33,493 nucleotides of DNA. Origin: CAYREX01 sp964423505. Its GTDB lineage: Bacteria; Fermentibacterota; Fermentibacteria; Fermentibacterales; JCC-6. Of this stretch, positions 15,557-22,745 are shown piece by piece (the stretch's first letter is position 1; the number at the start of each line of letters is the position of its first letter). The notes under the pieces are model-generated. The model was not told where the DNA came from and ran no database searches. It worked only from the letters and a program-made list of their open reading frames with translations. The stretch lies in assembly GCA_964423505.1 (NCBI GenBank), contig CAYREX010000022.1:1-33493 (forward strand). Direction: 5' to 3'. The translations under genes and the position numbers were made by a program.

Positions 15557-17659
15557 TCAGACCTTTCCGATGCTAAGGAAGAGACCTTCGGACTCGCTGC
15601 CCGCCTTCTCGTCAGGGTGCCTGTAGCTCCCCTCCGGCAGGCTCTCGTCGACCGTGACCAACTCTCCGTACCTCTCGATGTCCTCGTCTGTGTGCGGATG
15701 CGGGCAGAGGAAGTGCTCACCCGCGACGTATCCGTGAACCGGGCATATGGAGAACGTGGGTGTGAAGCTGAAGTAGGGCAGGCGGAACCTGCTCACTATG
15801 TTCCTGGCCAGCTTCCGCACCATCCTCCAGTCGCTGATGGCCTCCCCCATGTAGATGTGCACCACCGTCCCGCCGGTGAACATCGACTGCAGCGGGTCCT
15901 GATGCTCCAGGAGCCCGTAGATGTCCCTGGACTCGTTCACCGGGAGATGGACCGAGTTCGTGTAGTAGGGGTCGGACCCGCCCATGGCGTAGGCGTCCGG
16001 GAACCGCTCCCTGTCCTTCCGGGCCAGGCTGTAGGAGGCGCCCTCCGCCGGTGAGGCCTCCAGGTTGTAGAGGTTGCCGGTCTCCTCCTGGAACTCCTCC
16101 AGCTTGCCCCTCATGAACTCGAGGACCTCCATGGACCAGCTCTGTCCCTCCTCGGTGGCTATGGACTTGCCGAGGAAGTTCATGCAGGCCTCGTTCATCC
16201 CTATGAGGCCGATGGTGGAGAAGTGGTTGCCCCAGTAAGACCCCAGGGTGTCCTTCACGCTCTGCAGGTAGTGCCTCGTGTAGGGGTAGAGCCCCCGCTC
16301 GGTGAGCTTCTCTATGAGGTCGCGCTTCAGCTCAAGCGACTCCCGTGCCGCCTCCATGATGGAGGAGAGACGGGCCTCGAACTCCTCCCGGTCGCCGGCG
16401 ATGTAGCCGGTCCTGGGGAGGTTTATCGTGACCACTCCCACCGACCCCGTCAGCGGGTTGGAGCCGAACAGGCCGCCGCCCCTGTTCCGGAGCTCGCGGT
16501 TGTCCAGCCTGAGCCTGCAGCACATGCTCCTGGCGTCGTCCGGCTCCATGTCTGAGTTCACGAAATTGCTGAAGTAGGGCACCCCGTACTTCCCTGTCAT
16601 CTCCCAGAGCGGCCTCAGGCCGTCGTCCTCCCAGTCGAAGTCCCGGGTGAGGTTGTACGTGGGGATGGGGAAGGTGAATATCCTGCCCCTGTAGTCCCCC
16701 TCCATCATCAGCTCGGCGAAGACCCGGTTGATGAGGTTCATCTCCTCCTGGAAATCGCCGTAGGTCTCCGGCATCTCCTTCCCGCCGACTATCACGCTGC
16801 GGTCGCGGAGCGGTCCGGCCGGCCTCAGGTCCATCGTGATGTTCGTGAACGGTGCCTGGAAGCCGACCCTGGTGGGGATGTTCACGTTGAACAGGAACTC
16901 CTGGAAGGCCTGCCTGACCAGCCTGTAGTCCAGCTCGTCGTACCTGACGAAGGGCGCAAGCAGTGTGTCGAAGTGGGAGAAGGCCTGCGCGCCCGCGGCC
17001 TCGCCCTGCAGCGTGTAGAAGAAGTTGACTATCTGCCCGAGAGCGGTCCTGAGATGGACCGGTGGCGCCGACTCGGTCTTGCCCCTGGCCCCCCTGAAGC
17101 CCTCCTGCAGCAGGGTGAGCAGGTCCCAGCCCACGCAGTAGGGGCCCAGTATCCCGAGGTCGTGTATGTGGAAGTCGCCGTTCTCCTGGTACTCCCTTAT
17201 GCGGGGGGTGTATATGCGGCTGAGCCAGTACTTCGAGGTTATGGAGGAGGAGAGGAAGAAGTTCAGGCCCTGAAGGGAGTAGTTCATGTTGGAGTTCTCC
17301 TTGACCCTCCAGTCCTGCTTGCCGATGTAGTCGTTCACCAGCCCGGTCATGCTGCCGAGCAGGTGGTCCATGTCCCGCGCCTCGTTCTTCTTCTCCCGGT
17401 AGAGGATGAAGGCCCGGGCGGCCGAGGTGAGCTTCCGGAGGACCAGCGTCTCCTCTATCAGGTCCTGCACCTGCTCGACTGTCGGGACCGCCCCGCTCTT
17501 GAAGAACTTGATGTAGAGGGCGGCCTCGACCTGGTCGGCTATCTCCGAGGCGGGTGCCTCGGTGCCGCTGGACCTCAGGGTCCTGTCAACCGCCCGCTCG
17601 ATCTTGTTCTTGTAGTAGGGTACGACCTCGCCGTCGCGCTTCCTGATGAGCCAGTCCAT
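15557..17659 (-). CDS. nrdD: Anaerobic ribonucleoside-triphosphate reductase, main body lacking the glycyl-radical loop
   Basis: Class III ribonucleotide reductase, which makes dNTPs without oxygen. The 700-aa product has an N-terminal ATP-cone (about 1-90, beginning IRKRDGEVVPYYKNKIERAV), then the ten-stranded barrel: HIHDLGILGPYCVGWD with Cys175, SMCCRLRLDN with Cys380/381, the finger-loop neighbourhood near NEACMNFLG, and TGGTVVHIYMGE. Near the end FSICPVHGYVAGEHFLCPHPH keeps two Cys (639, 652) of the zinc site, but the usual second Cys pair is missing. The frame then stops at TGA before the RVxGY loop, which is in the next ORF. ATG at 17659 preceded by GGGGGG is chosen; the frame is open to 17782 but the extra 41 residues are low-complexity and overlap the promoter region. 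Confidence 0.92.
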   Translation of the reverse strand: MDWLIRKRDGEVVPYYKNKIERAVDRTLRSSGTEAPASEIADQVEAALYIKFFKSGAVPTVEQVQDLIEETLVLRKLTSAARAFILYREKKNEARDMDHLLGSMTGLVNDYIGKQDWRVKENSNMNYSLQGLNFFLSSSITSKYWLSRIYTPRIREYQENGDFHIHDLGILGPYCVGWDLLTLLQEGFRGARGKTESAPPVHLRTALGQIVNFFYTLQGEAAGAQAFSHFDTLLAPFVRYDELDYRLVRQAFQEFLFNVNIPTRVGFQAPFTNITMDLRPAGPLRDRSVIVGGKEMPETYGDFQEEMNLINRVFAELMMEGDYRGRIFTFPIPTYNLTRDFDWEDDGLRPLWEMTGKYGVPYFSNFVNSDMEPDDARSMCCRLRLDNRELRNRGGGLFGSNPLTGSVGVVTINLPRTGYIAGDREEFEARLSSIMEAARESLELKRDLIEKLTERGLYPYTRHYLQSVKDTLGSYWGNHFSTIGLIGMNEACMNFLGKSIATEEGQSWSMEVLEFMRGKLEEFQEETGNLYNLEASPAEGASYSLARKDRERFPDAYAMGGSDPYYTNSVHLPVNESRDIYGLLEHQDPLQSMFTGGTVVHIYMGEAISDWRMVRKLARNIVSRFRLPYFSFTPTFSICPVHGYVAGEHFLCPHPHTDEDIERYGELVTVDESLPEGSYRHPDEKAGSESEGLFLSIGKV

Positions 17660-17754
17660 GTTCCCCCCGAACTGCGATTCAGACCACGGTAGCCCTCGGG
17701 GGCTTCCGGCCGACGGAGACCCCCCGTTCCCGCCGAACCGTCCCTCCGGGCTCG

Positions 17755-17782
17755 AAGATACGGAGGGCGTCTGTCCCGTCAA
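17755..17782 (-). promoter_or_regulatory. Predicted promoter for the nrdD operon
   Basis: On the minus strand TTGACG (17777-17782) and TATCTT (17755-17760) are 16 bp apart. The start of transcription would be near 17748, giving a leader of about 90 nt. The tandem NrdR-like boxes lie 10 bp upstream of the -35 hexamer. Confidence 0.45.
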
Positions 17783-17791
17783 GGGGCATTA

Positions 17792-17807
17792 CCACAACAT
17801 CTGGTGT
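17792..17807. promoter_or_regulatory. NrdR box 1 (candidate)
   Basis: CCACAACATCTGGTGT agrees with the NrdR consensus ACACWATATMTWGTGT at most positions, about 12 of 16. NrdR is the Zn/ATP-cone repressor of ribonucleotide reductase genes. The site lies upstream of nrdD and pairs with a second box at 17824. Confidence 0.6.
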
Positions 17808-17823
17808 AGAGGGCATCTCTGGC

Positions 17824-17839
17824 AGTCTATATCTTGCGT
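17824..17839. promoter_or_regulatory. NrdR box 2 (candidate)
   Basis: AGTCTATATCTTGCGT matches the NrdR consensus at about 12 of 16 positions. The gap to box 1 is 16 bp and the centre-to-centre distance 32 bp, three helical turns, which is the classical spacing of tandem NrdR boxes. Position and spacing strengthen an otherwise moderate match. Confidence 0.6.
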
Positions 17840-17954
17840 TAACCGTTCGGCGGGATGGAGTTGTGGGATTCGCGCCGTCGGGAACCCCGGGGGCCTTACG
17901 TCGCGGCCCGCCGCCGGCGATATTCGACCGGGCATCGACCTGGAGGGAGGAGCC

Positions 17955-18875
17955 CTGGAACGACCTGCGCGATGGACCGACCCGAGGCTGCCGGCGCTGG
18001 CCGCCGTGCTGCTCTGGTCCACCGCCGCCTCCGCCTTCGAGCTGACCCTCCGCTACATGGACCCGACGATGCTCGTGCTGCTCTCCAGCTCGTTCTCGTT
18101 CGTGGTCCTCCTCCTGCTGAGGCTGCTACGGGGTGGACGGGCACCTGTCCCTTTCCTCTCGGCCAGGGCGGCCCTTGCCGGCTTCCTGAACCCCTTCCTC
18201 TACTACCTCGTGCTCCTCGGCGCGTACGACGCCCTGCCGGGGCAGGTGGCCATGGTGGTCAACTACCTCTGGCCGGTGACCCTGGTGCTGCTATCGGTGC
18301 CTGTGCTCGGCCAGAGCGTCGGAGCAAGAGGCCTGGCCGGCGTCCTCGTCAGCTTCGCGGGCGTGGTCGTCCTCGCCCTGGGAAGGGGGAGGGAGGGGGG
18401 CGTGGCGGCCGGTCCGGTGATGCTCGCCCTCCTGAGCACGGTCATCTGGGCCTCGTACTGGCTGGTCTGCATGAGGTGGGAGGGCCGGGTCGGCGACAGG
18501 CTCCTGGCCGGGTTCGCCTGGGGTCTTCTGTACCTGCTTGCCTGGACCGCGATCACCGATGGCTTCCGGCTTCCTCCGGTGGAGGGATTCGCCGGATGCG
18601 CCTGGGTCGGCCTCTTCGAGATGAGCCTCACCTTCCTGCTCTGGCTCACCGCCCTATCCCGGGCCAGCTCCACCGCGCAGGTGGGCAGCCTCATCTACCT
18701 GACCCCCTTCGTATCGCTGGTCTGGATAGCCCTGGCTGTCGGCGAGCGGATAGGCGCCGCTACCGTTGCGGGGCTGGCGCTGGTGGTCATCGGCATAATT
18801 CTGGCCGACCGCGGCCGTGGGCGGTCAGATGAGGCTGCGGAGCCAGCCCTTCAGCAGGAGCCTGACGGCGGCTAG
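17955..18875 (+). CDS. EamA/DMT superfamily transporter
   Basis: Inner-membrane drug/metabolite transporter-like protein of about 306 aa with ten hydrophobic helices in two EamA repeats, the first beginning LAAVLLWSTAASAFELTLRYMDP and the second PVMLALLSTVIWASYWL. The end of helix 10 (AGLALVVIGIILADRGR) is typical. Substrate unknown; members export amino acids, nucleobases or metabolites. No in-frame ATG, GTG or TTG occurs near the beginning of homology. A CTG at 17955 lies 3 nt after GGAGGGAGGAG and is taken as the start; an in-frame start far upstream at 17646 would translate the nrdD promoter region. The 3' end overlaps the convergent HPP gene by 51 bp. Confidence 0.8.
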   Translation: MERPARWTDPRLPALAAVLLWSTAASAFELTLRYMDPTMLVLLSSSFSFVVLLLLRLLRGGRAPVPFLSARAALAGFLNPFLYYLVLLGAYDALPGQVAMVVNYLWPVTLVLLSVPVLGQSVGARGLAGVLVSFAGVVVLALGRGREGGVAAGPVMLALLSTVIWASYWLVCMRWEGRVGDRLLAGFAWGLLYLLAWTAITDGFRLPPVEGFAGCAWVGLFEMSLTFLLWLTALSRASSTAQVGSLIYLTPFVSLVWIALAVGERIGAATVAGLALVVIGIILADRGRGRSDEAAEPALQQEPDGG

Positions 18876-19316
18876 GAAGGCTGCCGCGCCCATCACCGCC
18901 GCCAGCGTGAGCGGGGTCCACTCGTTGAGCACGTACGCCAGGGCCAGCCCGGCCGCCGGAGGGTGCTCGGTGTCCGTGGCCACCATGACGAAGATGGCCA
19001 GACCCACGGATGCCGCCCCGGCGATGATGTGCACGGCGTCCCAGCTGCCGCTGCCGGAGAGGCCGGCCAGGAGGGAGCAGCCCACTCCCACGGTGGTCCC
19101 GACCGCGTAGCCGCCCAGGATGCCCCTCGTGCGGGAGGCGAAGGAGCGGGGTGCTGTGAAGACCAGGAAGCAGGAAGCCCCTATGGAGGCGATGATGGCC
19201 GTCTGCTGGGCCGAGTCCAGGAGGAGCAGCACGCCCAGCACGGTCAGCGCCGCCAGAAGGCACTGGAAGGCGTACCGCGCGAGGCCGTGCTCCAGGTTGG
19301 GGTCCAGCAGCCTCAT
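18825..19316 (-). CDS. HPP family membrane protein
   Basis: Small integral membrane protein of 163 aa with about four or five helices. It shows the HPP-family core (PF04982): IASIGASCFLVFTAPRS, ILGGYAVGTTVGVGCSLL, and the name-giving TDTEHPPAAGLALAYVLNEWT. Members include a chloroplast nitrite transporter, but most bacterial ones are uncharacterised, so nitrite or anion transport is only a suggestion. The ATG at 19316 overlaps the stop of the upstream M16 peptidase gene in an ATGA arrangement, a coupling that implies a single transcript. Confidence 0.85.
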   Translation of the reverse strand: MRLLDPNLEHGLARYAFQCLLAALTVLGVLLLLDSAQQTAIIASIGASCFLVFTAPRSFASRTRGILGGYAVGTTVGVGCSLLAGLSGSGSWDAVHIIAGAASVGLAIFVMVATDTEHPPAAGLALAYVLNEWTPLTLAAVMGAAAFLAAVRLLLKGWLRSLI

Positions 19317-21958
19317 CGCTCCCGGACACCCCCGGCCATGGAGAGGTACCTGACCCCGTCGCCCATCCACCTGCGGGCCGCCTCAAGCATCTCCTCCGGA
19401 GTCACCTCCAGCAGTCCGGCAAGGGTCCTCCTGTCGTGGTCCTCCGGGAGGTCGAGGGCCGCCTGGACCAGCAGAGCCCTGCAGAGGGAGCGGTAGCTCA
19501 TCCCCGTCATGGCGTGCCTGCCGGCGAGGCCGGCCTTCTCCAGCCGGAGCTCGCTCTCGGTAACCGGCTCCTCCGTCAGACTCTCCAGCTCCCCGGAGAG
19601 CAGCCCGAGGGAACGCTCGACGCCCTCCTCCCCCGTGAGCAGAAGAGTGACCAGCCTCCCCCTGCCGGACATGGCCAGGTAGAGGCTGCTCACGTGGTAG
19701 GCGAGTCCGTGGGACTCCCTCACCGTCCTGCTCAGCCTCGAGCCGAGTCCCTCGCCGAGGATGGCGTTCAGCAGCAGGAAGGCGTGGTGGTCCGGGTGCT
19801 CCCGGGGAGGGGCCTTGCTCCCGAGGAGTATCGCCGCCTGCTCCCTTCCGGGCAGGGGCCGGATGAGCCTTCTGCTCTCGGGGGCATTGGTCCTTTCGCA
19901 GGCGCATGCCGCCGGTTCCTCAGGGTCGGTCCAGTCCCCGAGGCCCCGCTCGATCATCGAGAGCAGCTCCTCCGGGTCCATGTCGCCGACGGCGGTTACA
20001 ACGGTTCCGGAGGGCCTGCAGCAGGCGCGGTGGTGTGCCGAAACGTCCCGGGCGGTGATGGCCCGCAGGGTCTCCTCCGAGGGGACCCCGGCGGCCTCGG
20101 CCGGCTCCGTGGAGGCCTCGGCGAAAGAGTCCATGGCCAGGCCGACCGGCCTGCTCCGCCATTCGCTGATGCTGGAGACCGTCTCTTCGATCACCCTGGA
20201 GACGTCATCCGCCCGGAGGGCCGGGCCACGAAGGAGGTCCGACATCACCGAGACCGCCGTGCCCAGGTCCCGGGGGAGGACGCTCGTGAACCCTGCAGCC
20301 AGCTCGTCGAGCGCGCTGATGTCTATGCCGCTGCCCAGGTTCTCCAACCGAGCGTGGAACTCGATGCTGTCCTCTCCCCGGGTCCCCCAGAGCATGGACT
20401 CCGCGGTCACCTCGGAGAGCCCCGCCAGCTCCGGAGGCTCCACGCAGGAGCCCATGGGGAAGGAGAAGCCGAGGGATACGACCGGGAAGGAGGCGTCCCT
20501 CCTGCAGATGAGCCTGAGGCCGTTTCCGAGCTCGTGCTCGACCGCGCCGTCCGATACCGAGGTCTCGGGCCGCGCCAGCAGCCTGTCCGGCACATCGACC
20601 GTGGAGGGCAGGAGAACCTCCGGCGGCTCGAGGTCCTTCTCCCCCTCTCTGCCCGAGGCTGGCTCGCCCGGGAAGACCGCACCCTCCCCCGCCGGGGTGA
20701 GGACCGCGGTGGTCGCGCCCTCGGGGACGAGCCAGTCCGATGCGATTCGCCGGAGGTCCTCCGGCGTGGTCCCTGCGATTGTGCGCGTGGCCTCCCAGAA
20801 GAGCATCGGGTTCCCGTAACCGGCGTGCCCTGCGGCGAGCCTCCGGGCCCTGCCGCTCGGCTCGGAGTCGGAGATCGCGGCCCAGGATATCCTCCTCGAG
20901 CGGAGCTCCGCCACCCTCTCCTCCGGGAGCCCCTCCTCCGCGAGGGCGCGTATCTCCCTCCAGACGATGTCCGAGACCCTCTCAGGGTCCACACCGGGAG
21001 AGACCACCGCGCTGACGGTGAAGAGGCCGCTCTGAACCCTGGAGTTGCCGCTGGCTGCAACGTCCAGGACGAGCCCGGGCTTCACCAGCAGCTCCTCGAA
21101 GCGGCTGGACCTGCCTGCGGAGAGGTGGACCGCGAGAAGGGACATCATCATGCCGTCCGGGTGCCCGGCAGGCGGAGCCCTGAAACCGATGAGAAGCCGG
21201 GCCAGGTGGGAGGGATGGGTTATGCCGACTCTTCGCGGCGCCTCCTGGGGCGGCTCCGGCTCGGGAGGCTCCGGTGTGCCCGCCCCCCCCTCCAGTCGGC
21301 CGAACAGCCGGCGGGCCTCCCCCTCCACCTCTTCGAGCGGAGCGCTTCCGACCATGCAGAGAACGGCGCCGGACGGTCCGTAGAACCGCCTGTAGAACTC
21401 CTTCGCCGACTCCGGGGTGAACCGGAGGATGTCCTCCCGGGTCCCGGTTATGGGTCTGCCGTAGGGATGGGCTCTGAAGACCTCCCGGTGGAGGGCCGCG
21501 TCCAGGGCGCCCGAGGGGCTGTCCCTGTCGGTCATCAGCTCCTCCTCGAGGACGACCTTCCTCTCGGCGAGCAGCTCCGATGGCTTCATGAGACAGCCGG
21601 TCATCCTGTCCGCCTCCAGCTCCAGCATCTCGCGGAGGCCGGCGGAGGGCACCCTGGCGTAGTAGACGGTCATGTCGCTGGTGGTGTAGGCGTTGGCGCT
21701 TCCGCCGTTCCGCTGCACCAGGCTCCAGTACTCGCCCGGGCCGTGCCTGCCGGTGCTCTTGAACATCATGTGCTCGCAGAAGTGGCTGAGCCCCCAGGTG
21801 CCGGCGGACTCGTAGAGCTGACCCGCCCTGTACCCGACCACGACGGCAGCCGCCGGGGAGTAGGGGAGCTCCTGGTGCACGAGGGTCAGGCCGTTCTCCA
21901 GCCGGAGGGTCTCTATCCCCTCCGGCGGCCTGAGTGGAGCCGTCTCCGCGGTGCTCAC
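19313..21958 (-). CDS. M16 family zinc metallopeptidase, two-domain, no signal peptide
   Basis: Insulinase/pitrilysin-like peptidase of 881 aa with two M16 units in tandem. The N-terminal unit has the inverted zinc motif HFCEH at residues 59-63, and a distal ligand Glu near 139 in VVLEEE, 75 residues on, together with GGSANAYTTSDMT; so it should be active. The second unit (from about residue 480) has SFPMGSCVEPPELAGLSEVTAESM but no HxxEH, the usual inactive half that helps form the chamber. No signal peptide or lipobox is seen, so it would act in the cytoplasm unless exported otherwise. GTG start at 21958 preceded by ACGGAGAA. Its paralogue at 22746-25433 is secreted. Confidence 0.92.
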   Translation of the reverse strand: MSTAETAPLRPPEGIETLRLENGLTLVHQELPYSPAAAVVVGYRAGQLYESAGTWGLSHFCEHMMFKSTGRHGPGEYWSLVQRNGGSANAYTTSDMTVYYARVPSAGLREMLELEADRMTGCLMKPSELLAERKVVLEEELMTDRDSPSGALDAALHREVFRAHPYGRPITGTREDILRFTPESAKEFYRRFYGPSGAVLCMVGSAPLEEVEGEARRLFGRLEGGAGTPEPPEPEPPQEAPRRVGITHPSHLARLLIGFRAPPAGHPDGMMMSLLAVHLSAGRSSRFEELLVKPGLVLDVAASGNSRVQSGLFTVSAVVSPGVDPERVSDIVWREIRALAEEGLPEERVAELRSRRISWAAISDSEPSGRARRLAAGHAGYGNPMLFWEATRTIAGTTPEDLRRIASDWLVPEGATTAVLTPAGEGAVFPGEPASGREGEKDLEPPEVLLPSTVDVPDRLLARPETSVSDGAVEHELGNGLRLICRRDASFPVVSLGFSFPMGSCVEPPELAGLSEVTAESMLWGTRGEDSIEFHARLENLGSGIDISALDELAAGFTSVLPRDLGTAVSVMSDLLRGPALRADDVSRVIEETVSSISEWRSRPVGLAMDSFAEASTEPAEAAGVPSEETLRAITARDVSAHHRACCRPSGTVVTAVGDMDPEELLSMIERGLGDWTDPEEPAACACERTNAPESRRLIRPLPGREQAAILLGSKAPPREHPDHHAFLLLNAILGEGLGSRLSRTVRESHGLAYHVSSLYLAMSGRGRLVTLLLTGEEGVERSLGLLSGELESLTEEPVTESELRLEKAGLAGRHAMTGMSYRSLCRALLVQAALDLPEDHDRRTLAGLLEVTPEEMLEAARRWMGDGVRYLSMAGGVRER

Positions 21959-21989
21959 CGGTTCTCCGTCCCCGAGGCCGGAGCGCCGC

Positions 21990-22691
21990 TCAGAACGACG
22001 CCTTTATGGAGCCCCAGCTCCCGCCGTCGAGTCCCACGGAGTTGTCGTCGGTCACGGTTACGTCGTCGAACCTGACGTAGGTGTGCGAGGGGCTGCCCGG
22101 GTCGTCGTGGCCGTAGAGTCCGAAGCAGCCGTTCTCGGCGTAGGTGTCGTCGGTGACGGTGACCGTCCACTCGTCCGGCTCGTCGCCGGTTCCGCCCTCC
22201 CAGACCTTCATCCCGAAGATGTCCTCGTAGACCTCGAACCGGAGCCAGTACTCCCTGTCGTTGTGGAGCGTCACCGGGACCTCGTCCAGTATGACGGCGC
22301 CGGTTGCGTCGTCTATCCTCATGATGGCCGCCTTGTCCTCTCCCGGGGAGGCGAGGCAGAGGTAGCCGCGCTGGTATATCCAGTTGAAGCGTATGAATAT
22401 CCCCATGTTGCCGTTGTCGGACCAGCACCTGACCCGCACCGAGTAGTCCGGCACGCTCATGCTCCATCCGTCGTCTCCGTTGACGGAGACGGCCACGGTG
22501 GAGTCGGAGGATGACGTGGCCTCGAAGCGGTACCAGTAGTTCTCGACAGTGTAGCTCGCGCCCGTGGGCATGGCGAACCACCCGTTGGCGTTGCCGTCGT
22601 TGAAATCGTCCGTGAAGAGCGTCTCCGCCCCGCCCGCCGGAGCGAGCAGGAGCAGCGAGAGCGCAGCGTATCCGGCTGCCCTTGACCTCAT
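21990..22691 (-). CDS. Secreted LamG/concanavalin-like protein with W-G-S-I-K C-terminal tail
   Basis: A 233-aa protein with a signal peptide (basic MRSRAAG, then AALSLLLLAPAGGAE). The mature sequence opens with LFTDDFNDGNANGWF, the common start of laminin-G/concanavalin-like jelly-roll domains that bind or cover glycans and proteins. It carries aromatic-rich strands such as YWYRFEATS, EYWLRFEVYED and THTYVRFDDVTVTDD-like pieces. The C-terminus, DGGSWGSIKASF, resembles the tail of the other secreted protein at 5465-6226. The ATG at 22691 with GGAAGG-rich Shine-Dalgarno is chosen; a GTG two codons earlier is nearly as good. It sits between two M16 peptidases on the same strand. Catalytic residues are not seen; a glycan-binding or surface role is an inference. 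Confidence 0.7.
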   Translation of the reverse strand: MRSRAAGYAALSLLLLAPAGGAETLFTDDFNDGNANGWFAMPTGASYTVENYWYRFEATSSSDSTVAVSVNGDDGWSMSVPDYSVRVRCWSDNGNMGIFIRFNWIYQRGYLCLASPGEDKAAIMRIDDATGAVILDEVPVTLHNDREYWLRFEVYEDIFGMKVWEGGTGDEPDEWTVTVTDDTYAENGCFGLYGHDDPGSPSHTYVRFDDVTVTDDNSVGLDGGSWGSIKASF

Positions 22692-22745
22692 CTTCACCCC
22701 TTCCTTCCTTCCAGTGAACTAGAGTCACCGAGCGGCCCCGTCAAG

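Noticed and set aside
15557..15559. TGA in nrdD as selenocysteine or reassigned codon
   Set aside because: TGA ends several other genes here, Trp is TGG, and the position is in a poorly conserved linker with no expected Cys; an ATG with its own Shine-Dalgarno follows at once.
19436..22075. Plus-strand ORF of 879 codons opposite the M16 peptidase
   Set aside because: Mirror of the wobble pattern of the M16 gene; no recognisable domain.
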